DNA of 42,599 nt, taken from the NCBI GenBank assembly GCA_019309045.1, contig JAFDGZ010000040.1, positions 1 to 42,599 of the forward strand, written 5' to 3'. Within the stretch, counting starts at the first letter, position 1, and each line of letters opens with the position of its first letter. The translations under genes and the position numbers were made by a program. The notes beneath the pieces are model-generated. The model saw only the letters and a list, made by a program, of their open reading frames with translations. It was not told the origin of the DNA and ran no database searches. The stretch comes from Deltaproteobacteria bacterium (lineage in GTDB: Bacteria > Desulfobacterota > Syntrophobacteria > BM002). This document shows, one piece after another, positions 25,335-34,036 of the stretch.

Positions 25335-26510
25335 TCACCGATGCGATGCTCTGCTGTCGAGAGGCGCAGACGGCTCTTTTGTTACCCGTTGCGGTTCGTA
25401 GGTGCACAGAGGTTCAGCGGCCAGATAATCTCCCGTAGCTTCGTAGGCGCGAGCTCTACACCCACCACAGACGCGCCGATATTCACAGACACCGCACTTG
25501 CCCTTGTACGAGTCCACATCGCGCAGCTTCTGCAAAATAGGGGAGTTTCGCCAGATTTCTCCCAGAGAAGCCTGACGCACATTGCCACAGTCGAGTTCAA
25601 GATAGCCGCATGGCTGCACCTGGCCCACATGGGAGAGAAAGAGAAAGCCCGTGCCCCCGAGGCAGCCGCGGGTTACTGCGTCCATGCCGTGCGTCTTGAC
25701 CGTGACTTTTTGGCCCTCTGCCCGGGCCCTCTGGCGCATGATGCGGAAGTAGTGGGGCGCACAGGTAGCCTTGAGCTGCAAGGGCACCTTGCGGCGCTGG
25801 TCGTAGAACCAGTTGAGGGTTCGTTCATAGTCGGCGGCATCGATTTCCTGCTCCTTGAAATCCTTGCCGCGGCCGGTGGGTACCAACAGAAAGATGTGGT
25901 GCGCAACCGCTCCGAGGTCCAGGGCCAGAGCTTGAATTGCTGGGAGCTCATCCAGGTTCACTCTGGTGATAGTGGTATTGATCTGGAACTCGAGGCCAGC
26001 TTCTCTTAGAAAGGATATGCCATCCATGGCTCCCTGAAAGGCACCTGGCACCTGACGAAAACGGTCGTGGCTTGCAGCTGTAGCACCATCGATGCTGATG
26101 CTCACCCGTCTGATACCTGCCTGCTGCAAACGTGCGGTTACAGAAGAATCGAGCAGGGTGCCGTTGGTGGCCAGCACCATCCTGAGGCCTTTTTCAGTGC
26201 CGTAGGCGGCAATTTCAAAAAGATCGGCTCTCATCAATGGTTCCCCGCCGGTAAGTATGACGATGGGTTTGGCAAAGCCGCTCACATCGTCCAGCAGCTG
26301 TAGACACTCCTCGTGCGTCAATTCGTCGGCGTAAGGCTTGTCAACAGCGGCAGCCCGACAATGGACGCAGCTCAGATTGCAGGTCCTGGTAACTTCCCAG
26401 GCCAGAAGCCTCAATTCCGGTCCCGGTTTGCCCCTAGGTGCCTTGTTGCTTTGCGGATTGTTGGCCATTTGTTGAAAACCTTTCGAGCAAACGACAAGTA
26501 CTGTCCGCAA
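25335..26510 (-). CDS. ahbD: AhbD, radical SAM heme b synthase
   Basis: The last enzyme of the siroheme-dependent heme route. It converts the two propionates of Fe-coproporphyrin III to vinyl groups. The radical SAM cluster motif is CNLSCVHC (C44, C48, C51), preceded by LRLLAWEVTRT as in known AhbD proteins. GGEPLMR follows. The C-terminal auxiliary-cluster region has C339, C342, C348, C351 and C369 (CGVCEYRRVCGGCRARAYEA). The length of 391 is in the family range. The start is not certain: ATG at 26468 (MANNPQSN) would remove 14 residues and looks equally good. The gene lies 18 bases after hemB and is probably co-transcribed with it. AlbA-type or NirJ-type proteins are relatives, but the AhbC/HemB context favours AhbD. 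Confidence 0.88.
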   Translation of the reverse strand: MRTVLVVCSKGFQQMANNPQSNKAPRGKPGPELRLLAWEVTRTCNLSCVHCRAAAVDKPYADELTHEECLQLLDDVSGFAKPIVILTGGEPLMRADLFEIAAYGTEKGLRMVLATNGTLLDSSVTARLQQAGIRRVSISIDGATAASHDRFRQVPGAFQGAMDGISFLREAGLEFQINTTITRVNLDELPAIQALALDLGAVAHHIFLLVPTGRGKDFKEQEIDAADYERTLNWFYDQRRKVPLQLKATCAPHYFRIMRQRARAEGQKVTVKTHGMDAVTRGCLGGTGFLFLSHVGQVQPCGYLELDCGNVRQASLGEIWRNSPILQKLRDVDSYKGKCGVCEYRRVCGGCRARAYEATGDYLAAEPLCTYEPQRVTKEPSAPLDSRASHR

Positions 26511-26528
26511 CAGACGGTTGCTCCAAAT

Positions 26529-27503
26529 TTATCTGTTCAGCAGACGAGCTGCTTCTTTGGCAAAATAGGTAATTATGAGATCCGCTCCTGCCCGTTTGAT
26601 GGCGAGAAGCACTTCCATCATCAAGAGCGGGCCGTCCAGCCAGCCTTTTTCAGCAGCCGCCTTGATCATAGAGTACTCACCACTGACATTATAGGCAGCC
26701 AGGGGCAGATCAAATTCCTGACGTGCTCTGCTGAGGACATCTAGATAGGCAAGCGCCGGTTTGACCATAACAATGTCTGCACCCTCCTCAATATCCAGAC
26801 TGATCTCTCTGATCGCTTCTCTACTGTTGGCGGGATCCATCTGGTAGGAGCGTCGGTCCCCAAACTGGGGTGCTGACTCGGCGGCGTCGCGAAATGGTCC
26901 ATAGAAGCTCGAGGCATACTTGGCGGCGTAAGCCATAATGGGAAGGTGCGAGAAGCCGTTGTCGTCGAGCCTTTGCCGTATAGCAGCCACCCGGCCGTCC
27001 ATCATGTCGGAAGGAGCAACCATGTCCGCACCGGCTTCAGCATGTGACAGGGCGGTGCGTGCCAGCAGATCCAGGGTGGCATCATTATCAACATCACCCT
27101 CGCTGATCAGGCCGCAGTGTCCGTGGCTGGTGTATTCGCACAGGCAGACGTCAGTGATCACCAGCAGATTTGCCACCCTTTCCTTGAGTTGGCGCACAGC
27201 CTGCTGCACAATGCCGTCCCTGGCATAGGCCCCGGAACCCACCTCATCTTTTTCTTTGGGTATGCCAAAGAGAAGCACAGCAGGAACTCCTGAATCCCGT
27301 ATCTCCGCGGCTTCTTTCAGAAGTTCATCCACCGACAGCTGAAAGACTCCCGGCATTGAGGCTACCGGTTTGCGCACCCGGGTCCCTGGCACCACGAATA
27401 GTGGGCATATGAAATCATGCGCCGCGAGGCTGGTTTCACGCACCATCTGCCGGAACAATTCATTGCGTCTGAGCCTTCGAGCTCTGTATCTGGGGAAGAA
27501 CAT
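26529..27503 (-). CDS. hemB: HemB, delta-aminolevulinic acid dehydratase (porphobilinogen synthase)
   Basis: A protein of 324 residues, the usual length. It condenses two 5-aminolevulinate molecules to porphobilinogen in the cytoplasm. The Schiff-base lysines are K195 ([17 protein letters not shown]) and K248 ([12 protein letters not shown]). The zinc site is of the three-Cys type: C120, C122 and C130 in [14 protein letters not shown]. So this is a Zn-dependent rather than Mg-only enzyme. PSDMMDGR and YNVSGEYSM are also present. It sits between ahbC and ahbD, which links early tetrapyrrole supply with the late siroheme branch of heme synthesis. Confidence 0.97.
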   Translation of the reverse strand: MFFPRYRARRLRRNELFRQMVRETSLAAHDFICPLFVVPGTRVRKPVASMPGVFQLSVDELLKEAAEIRDSGVPAVLLFGIPKEKDEVGSGAYARDGIVQQAVRQLKERVANLLVITDVCLCEYTSHGHCGLISEGDVDNDATLDLLARTALSHAEAGADMVAPSDMMDGRVAAIRQRLDDNGFSHLPIMAYAAKYASSFYGPFRDAAESAPQFGDRRSYQMDPANSREAIREISLDIEEGADIVMVKPALAYLDVLSRARQEFDLPLAAYNVSGEYSMIKAAAEKGWLDGPLLMMEVLLAIKRAGADLIITYFAKEAARLLNR

Positions 27504-27638
27504 TTTGCCTCCTGGTCAAGATCTGTGATGAACCGGGATAGACGAAGCCCTCCAGTTGATAGTAGCTGGTCATCTGGTATGTTTGCGGCTGTAGCTGGGA
27601 ACAAGACTTCTCTCTGCTGCGGTATTCTAATTGACCTG

Positions 27639-28817
27639 TCAAGAGATCTCTTCTTCTGTGAGATAACAGGCAGGATCAGGCGCCCACAGATCTCCATAGA
27701 TTGCTTCGGCGCGCACGCGAAAGTTGCCGCCGCAGACGTCGAGCCAGCGACAGCGGCTGCAGCGCCCTTTCACATGTAGCTTCTTGTTCTTGAGCTTTGC
27801 CATGAGTGGATTGGACAGATCGGTCCAGATCTCGCTAAACGGCCGCGAGCGAATATTGCCAAAGGAATAGTGCCGCCAGAACTGGTCGGCGTGCAATTCG
27901 CCGTCCCAACTCACACAGCCAATTCCTCTGCCCGAGTTGTTGCCTTCGTTCATTTGCAGGAGCTCTAGAACCTCTGTAGCCCTTGGGGAGCCCTCCCTGA
28001 GAAGCCGCAAGTAGAGATAGGGGCCGTCCGCATGATTGTCAACAGTGAGCACCTCTTTGGCTATGCCGCGAGCATGGAGAGAAGCGGTGCGGTCAATAAT
28101 CAGGTCGACGGCTCGACGGGTCTCTTCGTGATTGAGATCCTCCTGGACAAGATTGCTTCCCCGGCCAGCATACACCAGATGGTAGAAGCAGACGCGCGGG
28201 ATATTGTATTCTTCGAGAAGATCAAAAATCGCTGGAATTTCCGCCACATTGATCCGGTTCATGGTGAAGCGCAATCCCACCTTGATACCTGCCTCCTGGC
28301 AGTTCTTTATCCCCTCCATGGCCCGATCAAAGGCGCCTTTCACCCCGCGAAAGCGGTCATTTATCTCTCTGGTTCCATCCAGGCTGATTCCTACATAGGA
28401 GAGGCCGATCTCTTGCAACACCCCGGCCAGAGATCTGCTGATTAGAGTTCCGTTGGTGGAGATAACCGCTCTCATGCCCAGTTTTACCGCGTAGTCGGCC
28501 AATTCCACCAGGTCTTTGCGCATGAGAGGTTCGCCGCCAGAGAAGAGAATCACCGGTACACCGAAGCGGGCCAGGTCTTCGAGAAGCATTTTTCCTTCCC
28601 GGGTGCTCAGCTCCCCGGAGAAATGGTCATTGCGCGCTTGGGCATAGCAGTGGACACACTTGAGATTGCAGCGACGCGTAACGTTCCAGACTACTACCGG
28701 CTTCTTGTCTGCGGAAAACTGCAGCAGATGGGAGGGGAGGTCTTTCGATCTGCGGCCATAGCGAAGCGCATCCGAGGGCTCCACCGTACCACAGTATAGT
28801 TTAGATATGCCGATCAT
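27639..28817 (-). CDS. ahbC: AhbC, 12,18-didecarboxysiroheme deacetylase (radical SAM)
   Basis: A radical SAM enzyme of 392 residues. It removes the two acetate side chains of 12,18-didecarboxysiroheme to give Fe-coproporphyrin III. The start MIGISKLYCGTVEPSDALRY is characteristic of AhbC. The cluster motif is CNLKCVHC (C50, C54, C57), followed by GGEPLMR. The C-terminal Cys set is C353, C356, C362 and C384, fitting an auxiliary iron-sulfur cluster. It is 29 bases after the ClpX-like gene and 135 bases before hemB, all on the minus strand. No good Shine-Dalgarno is visible before the ATG, but the N-terminal match decides the start. Confidence 0.92.
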   Translation of the reverse strand: MIGISKLYCGTVEPSDALRYGRRSKDLPSHLLQFSADKKPVVVWNVTRRCNLKCVHCYAQARNDHFSGELSTREGKMLLEDLARFGVPVILFSGGEPLMRKDLVELADYAVKLGMRAVISTNGTLISRSLAGVLQEIGLSYVGISLDGTREINDRFRGVKGAFDRAMEGIKNCQEAGIKVGLRFTMNRINVAEIPAIFDLLEEYNIPRVCFYHLVYAGRGSNLVQEDLNHEETRRAVDLIIDRTASLHARGIAKEVLTVDNHADGPYLYLRLLREGSPRATEVLELLQMNEGNNSGRGIGCVSWDGELHADQFWRHYSFGNIRSRPFSEIWTDLSNPLMAKLKNKKLHVKGRCSRCRWLDVCGGNFRVRAEAIYGDLWAPDPACYLTEEEIS

Positions 28818-28846
28818 GGTAAGCCCAAATTAAAAGGATGATGCAC

Positions 28847-30637
28847 TCAATCGCGCTGGCTTCCCCTGGGCACCAGAAGAGAGCCATCGCGATATGAGCT
28901 TCTGATCATTTCATTGATGAATGTTTCCGGATCCTGGACAGCTTCCGCCGTAATAATGAACTCTTGCTGGCCAGTCTTGTCCATGACCAGTTTGAGGGCA
29001 TAGTCATAGTCGCTCGAAATTTTCCGGCAAATGGCGTCGGCGCTTGTTTCCTCGTCTACAGCACGGCGCAGTATTTCGTTTACCGCATCTTCTGAAAAGT
29101 GGATGCGGATTCTGTGCTTGCGGAGAAACTCCTGTTCAAAAGAGCGCACCTCACCAATGAGAGAGACAACGTCCTGGAACAGGTCGTCAATTTCTGTGCC
29201 GCTGCGCAGATGCCAGGAGACGATCATATCAAGCCGTTCTTCGGTGAAAGCATCCTCAAACCTGCGGCGGTAGTAGTCCCGGCGATCTTCTATACTCTGG
29301 GCTGCAGCTGCTTTGTCTCTTTCAAAGGCCTCTTGATAGCGCTGCCACAGCTGAGGATCATCTGGATTTGCCAGGATGTCAGCCAGGATCTTCTGGGGGT
29401 TTTCTACCACCTCGGGAGTGACCAGGAAGAAGTTTATGTCTGTAGACGGCAGCTTCTTCTCAAAAGGAATCACCACTTTTTCTAAAACACTTACCAGTCC
29501 ACGAGCACCGGTACGCTCTTCATAGGCCCGGGCAGCCAACAGGCGAAGAGCCTCGTCCTCGAAACGAATATCGATGCCATAAGCGCGAAAATCTGCTTTC
29601 TTGGCATTGATTACCGGGTTCTTGGGATTCTTGAGAATCTGATAGAGGTCATCCGCTGAAAGTTCTTCCAATACGGCAACCACAGGCAACCTTCCGACAA
29701 ATTCACTCTCGAAGCCATACTGGATCAGATCTTCTGCTTTGACCAACTTGAGATAGTACTCCTGCTCGTCTCTGCTGGCCAATTCGGCACCGAAACCAAT
29801 GCCCTGTTTTTTCAAGCGCTTTTTCACAATATCTGTGAGTTCATTGAAAGCTCCGCTGACTATAAAGAGGATGTTGCGGGTATTGATGACGCGTTTTTCG
29901 CGCTTGCCAGTTTTGCGGTATTGCTCAATGGCCTGTATCTGTGAGATCGGATCATGGGGGACCTTGAGATCCACTTCCGTCTCTTCCATAGGCTTGAGCA
30001 GGGCGCGCTGCACTCCCGTACGGGAGACGTCAGGGCCAATGAGATTGGGAGTGGAGGCTATTTTATCAATTTCATCAATGTAGATGATGCCGTACTGGGC
30101 AAGTTCAATGTCATCGTTCGCCTCGTGCACCAGATCGCGCACCAGGTCCTCCACATCGCCACCCACATAGCCGGTTTCACTGAACTTGGTGGCGTCACCT
30201 TTGACAAAGGGTACTCCGAGCTTCTTGGCAATCAGTTTCACTATATAGGTCTTGCCGACTCCCGTGGGGCCAATGAGAATAATGTTGTTCTTGATGCGGC
30301 CCACGTCAGTCTGGTCCGCCCGCCGCTTGCTTCTGAGTTCGTGCTTGATTCTGTTGAAATGCGTACAGACTTTTGTAGCCAGGATAGCCTTGGCTTCATC
30401 CTGCTTGATGACATACTCGTTGAGGTAGCTTTCCAGTTCTTCGGGCTTCATATCAAAGTGAATCTTGTTCACAACATCGCCCTTGCCCCCTTCCTCCTCG
30501 GTGGTCTCCCGGGCAGGCTTTGGCACCATCATGGGCGAGACGATCTTGATGCGTCCTCCGTATTTCTTGGAGAGATATTCACTCAACTCTTTTTCAAGTT
30601 CTTTCTGATCCGGGACCTTGTATTCACCGTCACTCAT
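28847..30637 (-). CDS. ClpX-like AAA+ ATPase with long C-terminal extension, no zinc finger
   Basis: A protein of 596 residues related to ClpX. It has Walker A GPTGVGKT (123-130), the segment FSETGYVGGDVEDLVRDL (ClpX: TEAGYVGEDVENII), Walker B IIYIDEID (184-191), and the QGIGFGAE loop with IGF (280-282), which in ClpX docks ClpP. EFVGRLPV and sensor-2 GARG (377-380) follow. It lacks the N-terminal four-Cys zinc domain of ClpX; residues 1-60 are charged. About 195 residues follow the normal ClpX end, with charged helices (EERLDMIVSWHLRSGTEIDD) that I do not recognise. It is likely an unfoldase paralog, perhaps with ClpP, on a dedicated substrate. It is the first gene of the heme-gene run. Confidence 0.85.
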   Translation of the reverse strand: MSDGEYKVPDQKELEKELSEYLSKKYGGRIKIVSPMMVPKPARETTEEEGGKGDVVNKIHFDMKPEELESYLNEYVIKQDEAKAILATKVCTHFNRIKHELRSKRRADQTDVGRIKNNIILIGPTGVGKTYIVKLIAKKLGVPFVKGDATKFSETGYVGGDVEDLVRDLVHEANDDIELAQYGIIYIDEIDKIASTPNLIGPDVSRTGVQRALLKPMEETEVDLKVPHDPISQIQAIEQYRKTGKREKRVINTRNILFIVSGAFNELTDIVKKRLKKQGIGFGAELASRDEQEYYLKLVKAEDLIQYGFESEFVGRLPVVAVLEELSADDLYQILKNPKNPVINAKKADFRAYGIDIRFEDEALRLLAARAYEERTGARGLVSVLEKVVIPFEKKLPSTDINFFLVTPEVVENPQKILADILANPDDPQLWQRYQEAFERDKAAAAQSIEDRRDYYRRRFEDAFTEERLDMIVSWHLRSGTEIDDLFQDVVSLIGEVRSFEQEFLRKHRIRIHFSEDAVNEILRRAVDEETSADAICRKISSDYDYALKLVMDKTGQQEFIITAEAVQDPETFINEMIRSSYRDGSLLVPRGSQRD

Positions 30638-30985
30638 AGATCACCCTGTATTTGCACCTTTCAGCCTTTAACAATATTATATACCCTCCAACCACGCTTG
30701 GGTCCATCCAATATAAACATTTCCTCCTGCGATTTCAAGCTGCTCAAACAGTTGTTTGTAAGAGTTAAACAATAATATCAACAGGATAATGTAACAAAAG
30801 CAGCTAAAGGCCTCAGAAGAACAGTCTCTTGACTCCCGGGCTTTTCAGATACAGAGGCTGCTGTAACACCCAGCAAGTCCTGTTGCTCGGCCACCACATC
30901 GCAGCCCTTCCAAGTCAGCTTTTCAGTAATTCAAGATTCATACCTTCAGTGGCAACAGAGTGATATGGCTGCCTGGAGAATTTTC
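30638..30985. other. Intergenic region upstream of the ClpX-like gene and tRNA-Lys
   Basis: An A/T-rich spacer between divergent units. It must contain the minus-strand promoter for the ClpX-like gene, but I cannot fix a convincing -35/-10 pair. No ORF or RNA is recognised. Confidence 0.4.
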
Positions 30986-31014
30986 TTGACACTATTTGGG
31001 GTGAATGCTACTAG
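30986..31014 (+). promoter_or_regulatory. Sigma-70 promoter of tRNA-Lys
   Basis: TTGACA at 30986-30991, 17 bases, then TACTAG at 31009-31014. It lies 25 bases before the tRNA 5' end. Confidence 0.7.
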
Positions 31015-31038
31015 TTTCCACCATAAAAGGAAAGCTTT

Positions 31039-31114
31039 GGGCCGTTAACTCAGTTGGTAGAGTATCTGCCTTTTAAGCAGAGAGTCGCTGGTTCGAGCCC
31101 AGCACGGCCCACCA
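31039..31114 (+). tRNA. tRNA-Lys (TTT)
   Basis: Acceptor GGGCCGT pairs with ACGGCCC, and the D-arm is AACTCAGTTGGTAGAGT. Anticodon stem TCTGC/GCAGA carries loop CTTTTAA (anticodon TTT). The T-arm is GCTGGTTCGAGCCCAGC, and ACCA is encoded at the end. Confidence 0.97.
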
Positions 31115-31123
31115 ATGGATGGC

Positions 31124-31155
31124 AAAACCGGGGGCGAAGGTCTCCGGTTTTTTTG
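31124..31155 (+). terminator. Terminator after tRNA-Lys
   Basis: AAAACCGG pairs with CCGGTTTT and the T-run extends to 31154. It starts ten bases after the tRNA end. Confidence 0.8.
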
Positions 31156-31227
31156 TACTGCTAACTCCAGGATGTGCGGCAGGTTGCCTGCACGGTTCGT
31201 GAGATAGCCGAGGCAGACTTTATGCCC

Positions 31228-32460
31228 TCACCGAGAGGAAGCAGGCCTGACCCCCAGATCAGCCCCAAAGATGGCAAAAGAAAGAGTGCCAGCAACACCG
31301 AATGAAAAGGCAACGAGAAAATTGGTGGCCGGGCTGACCTGCCAGAGGAAAGCTCCACCAAAAGCAGCAATCGAGACGACCACATCCCGCAAAAGATAGT
31401 AGAGTCCGAACATGCCAGCCTTGCAGTCCTCCGGGGCCAAGTCCATAATGAGAGCCTTGCGCGTGGGTTCACCGAACTCCTTGAGCCCCCTCAGGATAAA
31501 GGCGAGCACCAGCAGCTCGAAAGACTGGCAGAAAAGCAGCGTTAGTGGAAACAGAGTGAAAAAGACAAAAGTCATCACCACAAAAGGTTTCTTGGTGCTT
31601 CTATCTGCCAGATACGCTACCGGCAGGTAAATCAGGACAGCGGTGGCCATTTCAACGCTGGTGAGCACGCCAAACTGGAGGGCAGTAACGGGTGAAGCAA
31701 TAGTCTTCATACACCAGACTACCACAAAGGCGTAAGGAATCTGTTCGCAGTAGCGCACCAGAATATCTGAAACCAGAAGTCTTCGCAGATCTGGACTCAT
31801 CAGACGATAAAGTTTGAGCGGATTTTTTTCTGGTACTGGAGTCCCCGAGTCTCCGGCCGCTGAGGGGGGATCCTCCTCAATTAGCTTCTGCTGCAGGACA
31901 ATTGCCAGAACAGAAAGGAGCAGTGCTGCCACAAAGGCTGCTCGAACCCCGTTGCGCTCGCCCCATAGACCAATGCATACTCCTCCGAGGATCGGCCCCA
32001 GCGCCATGGGGAACCTGCGCACCAGAGAATGCATGGTCACGCCCATGGTGCGTTTGTTTGTAGGCAGCACCTTGGCAATGAGGCTCATGGTGGCCGGTAA
32101 TGATATAGCTGTCCAGGAAATAAAGAGCGCCGCCCCTGCAATAACAGCCTGCCAGGCCGGGATCAGGATCACCACCAGAAAGCCGCACATGGCAATGATG
32201 TTGAAGATGAGCAGAGCTCGTTTAGTGCCGAAGCGGTCGGAGAGATAACCGCCGGGAAACGAGTAGAGCGCCGAAAGGAGGTTGTCCATGCCATTGAGAA
32301 AACCGATGGACAGGGCGCCACCGCCCAGAGCAAGGAGGTAGATGGGCAGGAACCTCTCGGCCATCCTCTCTCCCATACCCACCAGGACCACCATAAAGAG
32401 AAGACCAACAGTGCTTCTGGTAAGACCCAGGAAATCAGAGAGGCGGGCTAGCCGGGCCAC
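31228..32460 (-). CDS. MFS transporter
   Basis: A permease of 410 residues with about twelve hydrophobic segments. The loop GGYLSDRFGTKRALL between helices 2 and 3 is the classic MFS signature (G-x-L-(S/A)-D-R-x-G-x-(K/R)). AYLADRSTKKPFVVM is its second-half counterpart. TKVLPTNKRTMGVT-type and LGPILGGVCIGLWGERNG segments fit drug/metabolite permeases. The substrate cannot be predicted. The start is GTG at 32460, with AAGGAGG just upstream. The neighbour upstream is a broken ChrB-domain gene; whether this permease exports a toxic ion is open, and it is not a ChrA-type protein. Confidence 0.88.
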   Translation of the reverse strand: MARLARLSDFLGLTRSTVGLLFMVVLVGMGERMAERFLPIYLLALGGGALSIGFLNGMDNLLSALYSFPGGYLSDRFGTKRALLIFNIIAMCGFLVVILIPAWQAVIAGAALFISWTAISLPATMSLIAKVLPTNKRTMGVTMHSLVRRFPMALGPILGGVCIGLWGERNGVRAAFVAALLLSVLAIVLQQKLIEEDPPSAAGDSGTPVPEKNPLKLYRLMSPDLRRLLVSDILVRYCEQIPYAFVVVWCMKTIASPVTALQFGVLTSVEMATAVLIYLPVAYLADRSTKKPFVVMTFVFFTLFPLTLLFCQSFELLVLAFILRGLKEFGEPTRKALIMDLAPEDCKAGMFGLYYLLRDVVVSIAAFGGAFLWQVSPATNFLVAFSFGVAGTLSFAIFGADLGVRPASSR

Positions 32461-32551
32461 ACATCCTCCTTGGACGTAAGAGTGGATTTCTCCCTGAGCT
32501 CTTTGAAGGTCAAGTAGAGAAACCCTTGCAGGTAAGTTTGTCTACAGCCGG

Positions 32552-32985
32552 TCAAGATTTACTGGCCACCGCCAGGCTGCACCAGGTATAGAGAGCATCA
32601 TATACCTCGAACTGCCTTGTCAAGTTTTCTTTATCGTCAGGGAACCGCAGACCATAGCCTGCTGCTATGGCCTCGAATCCAGCGGCCAGAGGATCTCTGT
32701 CCAGCCTGCGGCTGTCGGCTGCATTGATGATCCTGGCGAGCCTGAGAAGCGGCTTGTCTGTGAGGCCGTATTCGCGGATCATGACATCAAAGGTGCAAAG
32801 CTCCCCGTCATGGTCGAGCTCGGCTCCTGGCGCATCAAAAGTATGGCTCCTTCTTTTCCGGCAACCATCATCACCTGGCTCTTTGGAACGAAGAGAAACT
32901 CAGCTTCAGAATCGATGAACCGATTTATGAGCCACGGACAGGCCACCCTGTCCACATGTACATGAGAGCGAGTAATCCATTTCAT
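32552..32985 (-). pseudogene. ChrB C-terminal domain protein, one-base frameshift
   Basis: The frame from ATG 32985 gives KWITRSHVHVDRVACPWLIN, then RFIDSEAEFLFVP, the signature of the ChrB C-terminal (chromate resistance/associated) domain, then goes out of frame after GAIL. The frame ending at 32552 resumes with MIREYGLTDKPLLRLARIIN and EVYDALYTWCSLA, the end of the same domain. Adding one base in the A-run at 32837-32840 (T-run in the gene) restores GAILFDAPGAELDHDGEL and a single 144-residue product. So this is a single-nucleotide deletion in a homopolymer. It could be a sequencing error rather than a mutation. The domain is used in chromate sensing; no ChrA is present here. Confidence 0.85.
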
Positions 32986-33194
32986 TCAAAATTCTCCTTT
33001 TTGTCTATTTTTTTTGGATACTTTACCCGGTGGGCCAGACGGTAACCATAACCAACTGATAGTTGATTTGTCTTGGAAGGGGGCTGAGTGACATGGCTGA
33101 AAATCTGCTGCAATTTCAGTGGCTTCGGGTAGGCGAGATTGTTGGGCGTCGTCCTCTCGACATCTGATGTCTTCTCTATTATCATCAACACATC

Positions 33195-33428
33195 ATGAGA
33201 ACCACCATAAACATTGATGATCCTATCTTGAAAGAGCTCGAGGCAATCCAACAGAAGGAAGGTAAATCCCTCGGTCGCCTTATTTCTGATCTTTTAGCAC
33301 AGGCTCTCGCCCGGTACAAATCGGCGGAACCTCCGAGCAGATCTCTGCAGTGTTTTTCCAGACCAAAGCTTCCGAGAAAGGAATCGCTCAGTTTACAGAT
33401 AATCAACAAGGAGACGAGACATTGTTGA
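33195..33428 (+). CDS. VapB-like ribbon-helix-helix antitoxin, without toxin partner
   Basis: A protein of 77 residues. The first 45 residues (MRTTINIDDPILKELEAIQQ, then GKSLGRLISDLLAQALA) match VapB/CopG-type antitoxins that bind DNA as dimers and neutralise a PIN-domain RNase. The C-terminal toxin-binding part (FSRPKLPRKESLSLQIIN) does not follow the usual W/F-x-x-(K/R)-P-M-x-A-x-V-D-L pattern well. No PIN toxin follows; the next gene is a MaoC-like hydratase whose TTG start overlaps this gene by seven bases. It may be a remnant of a toxin-antitoxin pair, or an antitoxin recruited to regulate the hydratase. No strong ribosome site is seen. Confidence 0.6.
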   Translation: MRTTINIDDPILKELEAIQQKEGKSLGRLISDLLAQALARYKSAEPPSRSLQCFSRPKLPRKESLSLQIINKETRHC

Positions 33429-33868
33429 CTTTTGAGGACTTTCAACCCGGAAGAGTTTTCAAGAGCGATTGGCACACGGTAACGGAAGAGGAAATCATTA
33501 GCTTCGCTCGGGAGTTCGATCCTCAGCAGTTCCACACTGGGGTGGCAGAGCGTACCCGTTCACTGTATCCGAGCGTTATTGCCAGTGGCTGGCATTCGGG
33601 CTCTCTGTGCCAGCGACTGATGGTGGCTTCTTTTCTGAGCAAGTCAGCCTGCCTCGGCTCTCCAGGCCTTGATTATCTCCGGTGGCCAGCGCCTCTGGCT
33701 CCTGATGATGAAGTGAGAGCGATATGTCAGGTAATGGAAGCGCGAGTCTCCAAGACCAGGCCCGGGATGGGCATTGTCAAGTTCGAGGTCACTCTGGCCA
33801 CCAGACAAGGCAAAGTAGTGCTGCAGATGGCACCGAATGTCTTCATCAGCAGGGCTGCTGCTCTGTAA
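33422..33868 (+). CDS. MaoC-like hotdog-fold dehydratase
   Basis: A protein of 148 residues with the MaoC-like single hotdog fold. It starts TFEDFQPGRVF and has FAREFDPQQFHTG, the (R)-specific hydratase motif with Asp and His (D-x4-H). VIASGWHSGSL and PLAPDDEVRA follow, as in the family. Such proteins hydrate trans-2-enoyl-CoA or related thioesters. I chose TTG at 33422 because AAGGAG lies eight bases upstream and the protein then begins just where family members do. A longer frame from 33350 would add 24 unrelated residues. It overlaps the antitoxin-like gene by seven bases, suggesting translational coupling. Confidence 0.8.
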   Translation: MLTFEDFQPGRVFKSDWHTVTEEEIISFAREFDPQQFHTGVAERTRSLYPSVIASGWHSGSLCQRLMVASFLSKSACLGSPGLDYLRWPAPLAPDDEVRAICQVMEARVSKTRPGMGIVKFEVTLATRQGKVVLQMAPNVFISRAAAL

Positions 33869-34036
33869 AATCGGCCCTATCTGGGTTCAATCTCTCTGGC
33901 GAGTCTGCCTGGTTGTTATAGCTCTTTCTTGCATGCTCGAGCCGATCGTTCATGTTGCCGTGGTAGGGCCTGGTAGAGCATAACTGGATTGTGCTGCCGG
34001 CTCCTGCACCTACCAGTAGACTGGCTGCATCCCGGG

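Noticed and set aside
24990-26009. Plus-strand ORF of 339 codons
   Set aside because: It runs antisense over the siroheme decarboxylase and AhbD genes, which carry conserved cluster motifs. It has no motif of its own.
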